DNA from: Mucidula mucida
Taxonomy: Eukaryota > Basidiomycota > Agaricomycetes > Agaricales > Physalacriaceae
Assembly: GCA_015501055.1 (NCBI GenBank)
Contig: JADNYV010000003.1
Location: 310,001 to 374,000, forward strand
Reading direction: 5' to 3'
Length of the DNA: 64,000 nucleotides
Shown here: positions 9,563-22,422 of the stretch, piece by piece
Numbering within the stretch: the stretch's first letter is position 1
Layout: each line of letters begins with the position of its first letter
Made by a program: the position numbers and the translations under genes
Notes under the pieces: generated by a model
Seen by the model: only the letters and a program-made list of their open reading frames with translations
Told to the model about the DNA's origin: nothing
The model's database searches: none

Positions 9563-12500
9563 TCATACATCGAAAGCGGTATTTATGAAGTGTTCAATCT
9601 CCTTCTTGTGTTGCGCCTAGATCACAGATTAGGATATCATCGTTTAGACGGTGCGCTGTAACATACTTTGCTTCCAGTAGCGACGGAACTTGTAGGATCA
9701 CGACCAGCATAGAAGGGGTACTTGCCCTTGTGATGCTCTGTCTGACTACAGGCAGTGTAGATTCGAGGTCCGACATAGCTCCATGCTCCGTTGTTCAGAG
9801 GCTCCTCCTGGCACCAAAGCAGACTCGCGTTGGGGTACTTGTCGAGGTGAGGTGTGATCTTGGGGAAAGCTCAATGAAGAAGCGCTTAAGCAATTGAAAG
9901 TAACGTACGAGGTCGTATGGGAAAGGCGAGATTTGCTCGATCCGGCTTATGGCGATATCGGTGATGCCTCTTTCCTCACGAGCTGCCAGCAAAGTGTGAT
10001 AGACTTGACCTAGGTTCGTTGTCATCGATCGGTTCAAAAGAAGGATAGTATGGAGCACCTACCAGTGCAAAGAACATGTCTCTTGATGTGCTCGGGGGCG
10101 ACGAGGCTGTCAGGATGTGAATCAGGAATATACCTCTGGAAGTTGGTTTCTCCGATCATTTCAGAGAGATCGGAGCGGGCCTTGGGGTGACGCAACAAGT
10201 TTTTGGAGAAAAACAAGATGAGCTGAAAATTCCATGAGTAACGCGCCGCAAAATGTGTGGATCAAGAGCTCACAGGTTTGCGGAAGTCGCGGTGAATCTG
10301 ACGACGAAGAACGTGGAACTGGAGGGATCATCAAAAGACAGGACAGTAATCCAAAAATTCGACATACGTAGTTAGCAGGTGTACTATTAAAGATGTCAGC
10401 TAACGTGAGGGTTTGAAGATAGAAGAAGAGCTCACGTTGGGTAGACGACTTGCATGTTGCAGTCCTGATGTTGCCTCTCGATCTTCTCTTTCGAAGGGTA
10501 AACGTTCGGATGGTCATCACATAACTGTAAGAACCGTTCCATCCTTCCACTAGAGTGCTCAGGGCCTTGACCATCGTATCCATGTGGCAAGCTCATAACC
10601 AGACCAGTCCTCTGAAGCCACTTCCTCTCGCCAGCAGCGATAAATTGGTCAATGATACACTGAGCGTTGTTGGCAAAGTCACCAAACTGTGCCTCCCACA
10701 TGGTAAGCGCGTCCGGTGATACTAGTGAGTAGCCTAGTTCGAATCCAAGACAACCGAATTCCGATAAATGAGAGTTGCAGACGACGAAGCGGCTTTGCGA
10801 CGAGCCAAGATTGTTGAGAGGAACATATTGCGCTTCATTGTTTTGGTCGTGAATCACGGCGTGGCGCTGAGAGAAGGTCCCACGCTCGACGTCCTGACCA
10901 GAAACACGAACGTGAATCTTTTCCAAAGCCAACGATCCAAACGCCAGTGCCTCAGCAGTTGACCAATCGATGTTAGTGCCTTCTTCGACATTCTTGCCAC
11001 GCGTAGAGAGAATACGGGCAAGATTCTTGTGTGGAGTGAAACCGTTCGGGTACGTCGAGATAGCTTTACCAACACGCTTGAGCGTTTCTTCGTCGGAACC
11101 GGTCACGCGAGTGGGAAGAGTCTGATCGGCAAGCTGCTTGGGAGAGGGAAAGCCTTGCCAGGACGCAGACAGCCACTCTTTGCTAGTGGGTACGTAGTCC
11201 TTAGCAGCGTTCGCAGCCTTCTCGAGCATCCCCCAAACCCATGTCTTATGCTCCTCGATATCCTTCTCAGTGAAGGTCCCGCGTCCAACCAGGAATTTAG
11301 TGTACTGAGTAAGAGGCGTGGGCTGTTTCTGGATAGCGAGGTACATGCGCGGCTGAGTGAACATCGGCTGGTCCGTTTCGTTATGTCCATACCGACGATA
11401 ACAGACGATATCGATGACGACATCCCTCTTGTACTTGGCGCGGTAATCTGCAGCGAGCTGGCAAACGAAGGTCACAGCTTCAGTGTTATCTCCATTGACA
11501 TGGAAGATAGGCGAGTCGATAGACTTTGCGATATCCGAAGGGTAGGGAGTAGACCGGGCGAAACGAGGATCAGTAGTGAAACCAATCTGGTTGTTGACGA
11601 TGAGATGGATAGTGCCTCCAGTGCCGTAACTGGGAAGGTTGTGCATGCCCATAGTCTCGTAGACAACACCCTGGCCGGCGAAAGCGGCATCACCGTGAAG
11701 AAGTACACCCATAGCCGTGCTGTGAGCCGTTTCATCGTTTTCGAAATGCTGGATAGCGCGCGTTTTACCAAGAACAACAGGATCTTCAGCTTCAAGATGG
11801 GAAGGATTGGCAACGAGAGAGAGAGCGACCTTCTTGCCGGACGGGGTGGGCCTGACGTAGTTGGCGCCAAGATGATACTTGACGTCTCCCGCTGGTGAAT
11901 CATCATCCTCTGTGCCGGTGAATTCGTTGAGAATGGCCTCGATGGGTTTCCGAATGACGTTCGCCAGTACGTTGAGCCGACCACGGTGAGGCATGCCGAT
12001 GGTAACGTGCTTGACACCGTGTTCGACCGAGCGATCAATCAGAGCCTTCATGCCAGGAATGAGGGCCTCGCAGCCTTCCAAACCAAACCGTTTTTCGTTG
12101 GGGAACTTTGACGAAATGAATTTTTCGAAAGATTCTGACCAAATGAGACGATCGAGAATCATGCGCTTTTCGTCAATGGTGTAGTTCCAAGGTTTTGGGA
12201 TTTCCACGCGTTCTCGGATCCAGTCGCACTGCTCCTTGTCGGGAATGTGCACATACTGGATACCAACAGCGCCGCCTACAAAAATGTCAGGAAAGGAACG
12301 GTAACGTAGCAAGCGCAAAGACATACAATATATACGTTGACAGAGCTTGATGATTTCACCCAGTTTCATTGTTTTCCGCTCATCTGTCGCAAAGTGAGGT
12401 AGGATACCGGGACCAAGTGAAATGTCTTTCTCGAGATCCCGCTCGGTGAAACCATACCGGCTCAACTCAAGCTCTGGCGGACGGACATCAGCCAAGTCTG

Positions 12501-12957
12501 TGTCGAGGATGCCTAGAGGGTCCAGCTCAGCGACGTGATGGCCACGGACTTGGTAGGCGCGGACAAGGAGTTGCACCTGCAAGCAGTAAGAATTAGAAAA
12601 GAAACAAGAGCGAAGCAAAGTTCTCACTTTGAGATGGTCATCGAGCTCGCCCGCACCAGGAAGGTGAAGGGCAGGCGCGCCGTCTGCGGGTGCAGCGACG
12701 AGCCTTGGAGGTGGAGTGAAGGCCTGGGAGCCCAGACCTTTGTCAAGGCCAGAGAAATACGCATCCCAAGAGGCATGGACAGACTGCGGGTCCTTACGCC
12801 AATGCTTGTACATCTCTTCGGCGTAATACGTGTTGGTGCCATTTGCAAACGGGTCATTGGGCGATGGCGTAGCAAGACCGCGCCGCGCCGCCACCTGGAA
12901 AGTAGCAGCGGGGCGACAGATGGGTCGCAGCCGACGCAGCGCTTGCCGTGTTAGCAT
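9563..12957 (-). CDS. KGD1: 2-Oxoglutarate dehydrogenase E1, mitochondrial
   Basis: Thiamine-diphosphate E1 of the 2-oxoglutarate dehydrogenase complex of the TCA cycle: decarboxylates 2-oxoglutarate and passes succinyl to E2. Nine exons (12957-12628, 12576-12327, 12275-10436, 10383-10368, 10318-10274, 10222-10063, 10009-9909, 9858-9667, 9616-9563) sum to exactly 995 residues. The Arg-rich, acid-free start [15 protein letters not shown] is a mitochondrial presequence. Family markers include [32 protein letters not shown], the ThDP region with [17 protein letters not shown] and [18 protein letters not shown], and the end [15 protein letters not shown]. Odd features are a 16-base exon (10383-10368) and a terminal exon that supplies only [16 protein letters not shown]; without that exon the frame would end early. 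Its E3 partner LPD1 lies 19 kb away. Confidence 0.96.
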
Positions 12958-13106
12958 GCTTGACCTGCAACCGTCAAGGTGAGGTTCAAGAAGTGGGTGG
13001 ATTACTCCGGTCCGAACTCAGCCGTCAAATCCGACCGCATCCGTTGGCTCTGAATTTATATTCATAAACCCGCAGATAATACACCTAGTACATACTCTTC
13101 CTACGC

Positions 13107-16100
13107 TCATACAAAAATACGGGCGTGCGACTCGAGGTTCTCGAAAAGCGCATCCACTTCAACAACCCATACTGGTACCCGAGACACGCCGGTCCTTGAT
13201 CCAACTTTCTCGACGTGACTCTCCACTGCAGCTCTATTCTCCGCATTGACCACAATGAGGCCTCTCTCGCACCATGGGGATCTGGCATCTCCAAGCCAAC
13301 CGCATCCTTGCAGTAAACCGTCGAGATCATGAATATGATTGAAGGGTGAAAGACGCGCTTTCCAGGACCGTGATTCCGCATGCGTGATTGAGTGGCAGAA
13401 ATGCCACATCGTCTTCCGTTTAAACTCGTCCTGAAGCGTCGAGCTTACAGCCAAATTTGGCTCGGATTTGGACATTGGGATTGGCTTTAGTGCTGGTGAA
13501 GGTCTAGGTGTAAGCAACGAGAGTGATCTCGAGTAATATGTTCCTTTATGAGGGGATGCGTCCTTCTTTGTGCGTTTGTACGATGATGATATAGAGTCCG
13601 AATCGTCTTTGTCGCGTCTCCGTTTCTGATTAGTTTTCCTACCAGGTAGTCGTTGAATAAAGTCTTTGGCACGCTCTGCCACATTATCAAGACAACGAAC
13701 ACTTTTGTGTATTGTGGATGATCTGAAGAGAGCCGCAGCTTGACGAGCGTATCTAGCCTCGCTTGGATCTCTTCCACATGCCTTTCGAGCAATTTCATGG
13801 AGCTCTTGCGCTGTAACCGCACAAGTCCAGTCTCGTTCCTTTCGTCTGTATAATTTACTGAGTCTTGGGAAGCGTAGCTCGTATCGCTGATAAAGCATAA
13901 GTTTCTCCATGTCAGCGCGTCTAATCAGACACAAAGACTCACTCGATTTTTGGCAGAGACAGTGAATCCTGCGCCGTAGACTTCTGCGAGTAGTGGAACC
14001 TCGAGAAGCAGTCTCGGTAGCGCCAACGCAGAATAAAATGTGAAATCGTAAGGCAACTTGAGTCTTCCCGCCTGTCGAAAGGTGAATAATGCTACACATC
14101 AAGAATTGGGTTCCTTCACCTCGGTCGACAACTCCTTCTGCTTCACTTGACTAGCGCTTGAGATCCAGAAGTTCAGGTATTCGAGGGCTTCTCTTGTCAA
14201 GGCGGGGCCATATTCGGCAGTAAAGTAAATATCGAAATGCGGTCGGACGACAGGCTGAGGCGTGACATTCAGTAAGTATTTATGACAATAGGAATGCTCT
14301 TACATTCCGCTTGACCTCCTCCATGTTGGTCACAACACCAAGATACAGCGTCGTAAGCACATCAGTGGTCACTACAAGTTGAACGTGAGCGACGGGAAGA
14401 AGAGAAGACATGATACACCGACCATGAAGACCTGAAGCGCGTCCCTTGCTCCATCCGGCTCCCAGAAGCACAACATCGACTGTGTCTCCGACCCTACAAC
14501 AATCCTAAGCTCTGAACGAAATAGATGAACAACATACAAACCTGGAATATAATCCCTCTTCATCTTGGTCCATGGACTAGAGAATTGGTTGTATCGCCCA
14601 TTATCGGCTTTCAACATCAAGCCCTCCTCAAAAGCAGCAAAGGTTTGAGCGCATAAATTATTGAGTTCTGCTTCCGCCGCAAACCGACACCTCATGTCGA
14701 TGCCCACTGTTTAGAAAGCATACATTTTCCTCCTTCAACTCGGAGAATGGTCTCTAAAATCTGTCGACGCTTGAGTAGGGCATGCGAGGAGAGACCGGTC
14801 ATCCAGATAGAGAACATCAAAGAATACGAGGGCAAGGTGGCGCTCATCGTCATCATGTCGATAGATATAAGGGAAGATGTATCATTGTCTTTCGTGGCCA
14901 AGTATTATGGTGGTGGGCTCGCTTCTGCGAGGACCTTCAGCAGTGGCCGCGATCAAACTGCGAATGCGCCAAAATTCTAGCAAGGGGAGTCAAATAAAAA
15001 AAGCATCCAGATGAGGAAAAAGATTACCGTCTATGCGATTTTCTACCTTGTCGTAGGCAACCATTTCCGCATCTAGTATGACATTCTTCCGTACACGACC
15101 TGGCGACTGGGGACCAAACACAGCGCTGCGGGCAATTGAATGGACACCTGTCCGATCTAACGTCGAATTCCGTTGACTTTTGCTGAATATCGTGATACGT
15201 GGCTCGTCTCCTGGAATATACTCCAAATGAATCTGTGCTCGCTCGCCATCGTACTTGATTTCCGCATTCAGTGTCTTGACAGACTTGTCGTAGCATCCTA
15301 TGGCATGGCTCGCATTAAGACCCTTGGTTGATTTTGGAATCTATGAGAGGACTGAGCACCCATTAGGCCTTCAGAGCGATAAAAAACATACCGCTATCGG
15401 GACATGTAAAGTGGGCTCTTCAATCATATTCCCTTCCTCCCAAGCCTTACATGCCTGGTCAATCGTCGCCTGACGTTTATAGTGCCGAAGCATTCGACCG
15501 CTCTTGTCCCAAGCTAGCATAGCCTGAGCCTTCGTTAGTTCCGAAAACGATCTGGTGTTGTATTTCCGAAGGGAATCAACGATATTCGTGCCCTCGGGGA
15601 CGCGATACAAGATGGGCTTCAGGTCCTTGAGGATTATTTCAGTAAGGAAACCTGCAGCCTCAGGTTCCAGTTTGCCGAAGACATCCCGGACGACGTGTAC
15701 CCTTTTCCTGTGCTCCTTGTCGGCCTGTTTCTCACGAACGTGCTCGGCGGAAAATCCTGACATCGCAGCGAGCTCGTCGAGAAACGCGTCAATTTCCTTC
15801 AAGCTGAGATCATCTTTTGGGCCCTGGTGCATTATCAGAATCGAAACGACTGGACACGAATAATATAGCTTACAGTTGCCGAGTTCTTCATTATTTCGCA
15901 TACTTCTAAGCCCAGGGAACCCTTATTACGGGGCTGATTCCAGTTCAACAGTTGTTCCGAGTCAAATCCAAGTGCATCGGCGATAACTAGAGCGAGTGTG
16001 GGCTCTTGCATATGATATTTTCTATCTACATCCTCTTCCGGAAAGAGAAGTTTGAAGATAATGGAGGTCGTTCCGGGGGGAGGGTTGGGATACTGTTTCT

Positions 16101-16314
16101 GAAAGTCCTTGACCCAAGCACGAAACTTACTCAACGCTGATTTCTCTTCGTGGCGATCTTTGCTGTTGACTGGAATGGGAGTCACATGGGCGATGGCCTT
16201 CAACAGGCTCACGACTCTAGGCGACTTTCAGGCGCTAGATACAGCAGGAAGATAGTAGACTTACGCGTTGAACTTGATCGGACTGCCTATGTCGCGCTTG
16301 AGCTGAGGCGGCAT
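13107..16314 (-). CDS. ATP-dependent DNA ligase, ligase-IV-like, no clear BRCT repeats
   Basis: Seals nicks with ATP through a Lys-AMP intermediate; the arrangement resembles ligase IV of non-homologous end joining. Exon 1 (16314-16265) encodes MPPQLKRDIGSPIKFNA and joins an acceptor at 16217. The N-terminal alpha-helical domain (PEEDVDRKYHMQEPTLA, then DVFGKLEPEAAGFLTE) leads to motif I KYDGERAQIH, followed by VILDAEMVAY, FFDVLYLDDRSLL, EEGLMLK and WTKMKRDY, then the OB-fold end with YELRFPRLSKLYR. All nucleotidyl-transfer motifs look intact. The tail has a nuclear-localisation-like cluster KRRRDKDDSD and a last ~100 residues with some W and hydrophobic positions but no tandem BRCT repeats that I can recognise. 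It may be a ligase IV with a degenerate tail or a separate ligase-IV-like paralogue. Many short introns. Confidence 0.85.
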
Positions 16315-17102
16315 GTCTGTGCGGAGTCCAGAGGATAGTGATAGCAGTCCAACGACGTTCTAGGGAACAATGGCTTTACTGATCATGGTGGTAACAACTA
16401 AGCGCGTTGAACCCCGTGACCGATCGGAATAATTCAACAGCCTGTTCCTTTTTCAAGTTTTGATGATGCCCTTGTACGCCAATAGCATAGAGACGATTTC
16501 GTATTCGAGAGATGTTTCAACTTAACTTAATCCGGTTGTTTACCCATTCAATGTTCAGTGATCATCAAGGACTGATATACGCCACATACCCCCCGATAGA
16601 TCCGAATCACTGATTCGTCTGCAGTACCATAATAGTTCTGTATAACAGAATCGCTGTGTTTTGAAAGCGGGAGGTCCATCACTTACAGACATTAGTCCAT
16701 ATGTACCTGCAGGTACACCAGTCAATCTGATTATCACGACAGTTGTTTATTGAAGCGGGAGTGGGTATCAAGTATCATATTCGTAATCTCCATTCCACGT
16801 CCACATACAAGGCGCCCATAGCGCTAATTATGAAGACCATAAAAATACCACGAAGGAAAGAAAACAACCACCCGAAGCTATATCGTCGGCATCGACAAAC
16901 GCACTGCGAGCATAGAAGAACCTAAATTAATACAAAAGAACGTGTTAGGAAAAAATATGTGAGATGCGCAGAAATATGGACGTGGGTGGGCCCAAGAACA
17001 ATAGAACAGAAGAGATAGGAGAGGCATGTACACAATACGGAATCATGAAATACTGAAGTGGGGCATTAGCCAGGAATAGAACAGAGGGAAAGAACGAACA
17101 AA
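16315..17102. other. Intergenic region, no gene seen
   Basis: 788 bases between two minus-strand genes: the promoter of the ligase gene (right of 16314) and the 3' flank of the kinase gene. A short near-palindrome, acctgcaggt (16706-16715), is present; open frames here are short and not protein-like. Confidence 0.4.
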
Positions 17103-18877
<1,775 letters not shown>

Positions 18878-19201
18878 TATAATTATAAGGGTTGCAAGTC
18901 AGTCAAAGGAAGGGGGTCGGGACGGTCGGTTCTCGGGACGACGGGGCTGAAATGAATGATGCTGACTGGCGGGCAACTGAGGCGGCACCGCTGTGCGAGA
19001 AAAGAAGGTCCCTGCAGTAGTCGGGAGCACCGAGACGGGGAGCGACGGGAAGGACGGATATCGCAAGGATATCAAAGCGAAAGACGCGGAGCGGGGGAAA
19101 GAGAGAAATATACTGCAACGGGAAGAAAGCCTGGCTTAGGGTGATGGTCACATGTGACTGTGATGGTGAAATAAAAATAGATTTCCCTCACAAGTTCCAC
19201 C
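18878..19201. promoter_or_regulatory. Divergent intergenic region, YANK kinase / guanylate kinase
   Basis: 324 bases, G+A-rich on the plus strand (for example gaaaagaaggt, gggaaagagagaaat). It must contain the promoters of both flanking genes; no TATA box or named factor site is clear. A run ending in tttccctcacaagttccacc directly precedes the guanylate kinase ATG. Confidence 0.4.
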
Positions 19202-19905
19202 ATGGAGTTTGTACGCCCCCTCATTCTCTTTGGCCCTTCGGGTGTCGGGAAAAGCACTCTCTTGAGACGCCTCTTTGCTGAATATCCCGACAAGTTTGGC
19301 TTTTCTGTTTCTCGTCAGTATGCCACCCCTGTGGTCTATTGCCTCCGCTTAAAAGCGTCTATTTAGATACGACCAGAAAGCCACGTCCAGGCGAGACCGA
19401 GGGCAAGGATTACCACTTTGTCAATGCCGACGCCTTCAAAGATCTCATCGCCAAGGGCGCATTCATTGAATACGCCGAGTTCTCGGGCAATTACTACGGC
19501 ACCAGCTTTCAGACGGTCCAACACGTACAGCAGCAAGGACGCCGTTGTATACTAGACATCGAAGCCCAGGTAAGTTTGCTATATTGCTGCCAGTACATTA
19601 ACAGCTAATTCAATATACAGGGCGTAAGACAGATCAAGCAGACATCGCTGAATCCCGTTTATTGCTTCATTTCCCCGCCATCCATGTCTGCTCTCAGACA
19701 GCGTTTGCAAGGCCGCGGGACAGAAACTGAAGCATCCGTAGCGAAACGACTGGCTACCGCCGTCAAGGAGATTGAGTACGCAAAGGGCCCAGTACACGAT
19801 TTGGTGATCGTGAATGATGAGATTGAGCGGGCGTATGAGCTGTTCAAACGAATTGCTTTAGGTGAAAAGGTGACTGGCGATACACTCCCTCCCTTGGATG
19901 ATTAA
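19202..19905 (+). CDS. GUK1: Guanylate kinase
   Basis: Phosphorylates GMP to GDP with ATP, in the cytosol. Exons 19202-19313, 19367-19569 and 19621-19905 sum to 199 residues, the usual size. The P-loop is [11 protein letters not shown] near the N-terminus; the GMP-binding region shows [16 protein letters not shown], and [13 protein letters not shown], and the lid region [19 protein letters not shown]. The H of SHTTRKPRP is encoded across the first splice junction. Convergent with the FG-GAP protein gene ending at 20056. Confidence 0.97.
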
Positions 19906-20055
19906 TTAGACTATGCTGTACTCGACTGTAATACCTGTAGAGGCTAGAAAGTAACAGCTGTGAAACTCATTTGGAAGCTTTCAACACGCACGTCAAACGT
20001 CCCAAATGCCATTCATAAATATATGCATATTATACAATGTGAGTAATGTATCTCT

Positions 20056-22322
20056 CTACAGCGCATCAAAGTTGATATGATGTGACGCCCTCCTTCGCTC
20101 TAGCTCGTCTTCTCTCTGACAGCAATTTAACAAGACACAAAGCAAGCAAAAAAAGGTTACGTACCTTCTCACTCAGGTGCAATACCAAGACAATAATCGC
20201 CAAAACCCCGGTGCCCACAACGACTGTGACCGTAACCCATGGGATCCATTTTCCCGGTCGCAGGAAGAGTTGCCTCTTCCAGGCCTCCCCGTCAATTCCT
20301 GGGGAAATAACAACTTTGCTATTCGGTATTACTCCCTCGAGGTTGATGTAGTGCGCAGAGGCATGTAGCGTGCTTCCGACGAAGAGATTCTCGATGTAAT
20401 TGTTGGTACGTCCTAGTCCAAAGAATGCGTACGGCGTCTGTAGGGCATGATACGATGTCTGGGGAAGCTGTCCGATCTGAGCAGCACTGCGCCGCCCCGA
20501 AGTATCAAGCACAGTGTATTTGTATGATGCACCCGAGTACGATACACCAAATGGCTGGATGGAACGGATCAACGTGGCGCACAAAATCCGAGGAAGACAG
20601 AACCCACATGATACTTCTCTTCCGTACCATTAACAACCGCATAGCACCATCCATTGCCGCATGCTCCGTTCAGTACGATCGCCTTCAAGAAGAACGCATC
20701 GTAGTAAAAGTTGTTTTGAACAAAGGTCACTTTCTCCGCGCCGGACCGCTGCACCAGGACATCCAGCGTCCCGTCCTCATCCATATCCACAAATGCAACG
20801 CCCCGCGCATCACTGATCACATCCATGACATCCGCCCCGCCCATTTCCAACTCCCATCCCCGCTTTCCGAACCCTTGTGCGGAGCACCCAGCGACACCCT
20901 TTCCGCACGGGACGGAATAGACTAAACGCGGTGTCCCAGAAGTCACGAACAGCAAGTCAGGGAATCCATCCAAATTGGCGTCCCCCAGTTTATCGGAACA
21001 GGTATAGCAGGCGAAACAGTGGTGTCCAGAACTAACAAATCCCCTCCCACTAGATCCGACACCTTGAATCGCACCGTCTTGCCCAGATCAAAGCGGAACC
21101 TTGCATCCCTCACGCACAAGTTCTCCGGACTCCGGCACCCCTGCACTCACCGCCTGTGACATCCGCACTGGCGCATAGCGGGAGTTGTTCGTTGTATACT
21201 ACATTGATCTCGCAGTCCTTTCCAAGGCCTGTCGAACGGGACACATCGCGGCAGGTCGGAAATATCATGTCAATCGTGCCATCTCTGTCAACGTCGGCAA
21301 ACGAAATGGCTTGTACGCCAGAAGGAAGTGAGCCTTGCTGTGCGAGGGTAAAGCCAGAGTCTTTGTTGTTGACCCATATCTGGAACGAGCGGGTACCAGA
21401 ACCATTATCACAAACAAGGAAGACATCTGAACGAGTGGGTAAGCTGGTTAGCTAAATGGTATGAAGTGAGAAACTTTCCGGCGAGACAATCTCCGTCAAG
21501 GTCTACCACAGCGTTACTGTGAGGGTTGGCCAGTGTACAGCGCTGGCCATCGAAAGAGGGGTCGATACTGACAGTGAATTCGTCAAGTGTCATGTCAGAG
21601 CGGACGCGGTGGCCTACATGCTGAACAGTGCTCCGCCTTTACTCGAGGTATTCCAGACGTTTTGCCACGCCTGTAGTTTTTCTGTCGAGTCGGCAGGAAC
21701 ACCCAGAAGGTCAATCTTCATATCTCCATCAAGGTCGATTGGGATGGGCTGCGCGAGAGTAGAAGACTGAATGGAGATGGGGTTTGTGTCTATGGGATTT
21801 AGAGTATGCATTGAGAGGTGTTGTACGTACCAAACCCTCCAGTGACCAACGCGGGATAAACAAACATGTCCATTGCTTTAGATGAAGAGCTGCTTGCGCT
21901 CATGACAAGTAGATCCAGTTTACCAGAATGTGTGAAATCGCCCGGTACACATTGTATATCTTTGCTGAGTGCTTTAATGATGAGGACTGGGTGAATTCGA
22001 ATGCCACTATGGGCGATGTTAGGTATGAAGTTGGATAGACAAGCAACTACTGTGGTCCCACAGGTATATAACCATCGTTTGTTGGTCCGAATCAAGCATA
22101 AGGATATCCAGGCTGCAGGATGGTCAGTGAACAGCCAAGTACAGAGCGCAGCGACGGACAACTGGTCGCCATTAAAGTCCCAAACGCGACTGCGCGCTCG
22201 CCGGTAACAATGCCCCGTCCGCCAGCGTCGACGAGGGAATTTCCGTGGAAACGGTCGTGACCAAAGGGCCAGAGGGCGCGAGCTGGAGGCAGGCACGCCA
22301 GTAGAATGGTGGTCCATCTCAT
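20056..22322 (-). CDS. FG-GAP/VCBS-repeat membrane protein, TIP/ITFG1 type
   Basis: Single-pass membrane protein with a lumenal or extracellular beta-propeller of FG-GAP repeats, related to animal T-cell immunomodulatory protein (ITFG1). A signal peptide MRWTTILLACLPPARA opens the protein. Repeats include DFNGDHLDILMLDSDQQ, DFTHSGKLDLLVMS, DLDGDMKIDLLGV, DLDGDC and VDMDEDGTLDVLV. Close to the C-terminus is one transmembrane helix (WVTVTVVVGTGVLAIIV). The last exon, after an intron starting near 20163, encodes a basic/acidic stretch ending HHINFDAL. Odd: between VAFG and DFNGD the frame changes by one base at the C run 22179-22181. This looks like a missing base, not a splice site. The role in fungi is unclear. 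The gene is divergent from ArgRS with only 100 bases between starts. Confidence 0.85.
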
Positions 22323-22422
22323 GGTGGTGTGTCCCAAAATGGCAGCTAATTGCAAGTTTTCTACTTCCGTGACTCACTGTGGCTTTCTTCTTCCGCTCCC
22401 TTCATCGCCTGCCTTTCGCAGA

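Noticed and set aside
11029..11898. Long open frame (289 codons) on the plus strand
   Set aside because: Exactly antisense to the strongly conserved KGD1 exon; it is a shadow frame of GC-rich coding sequence.
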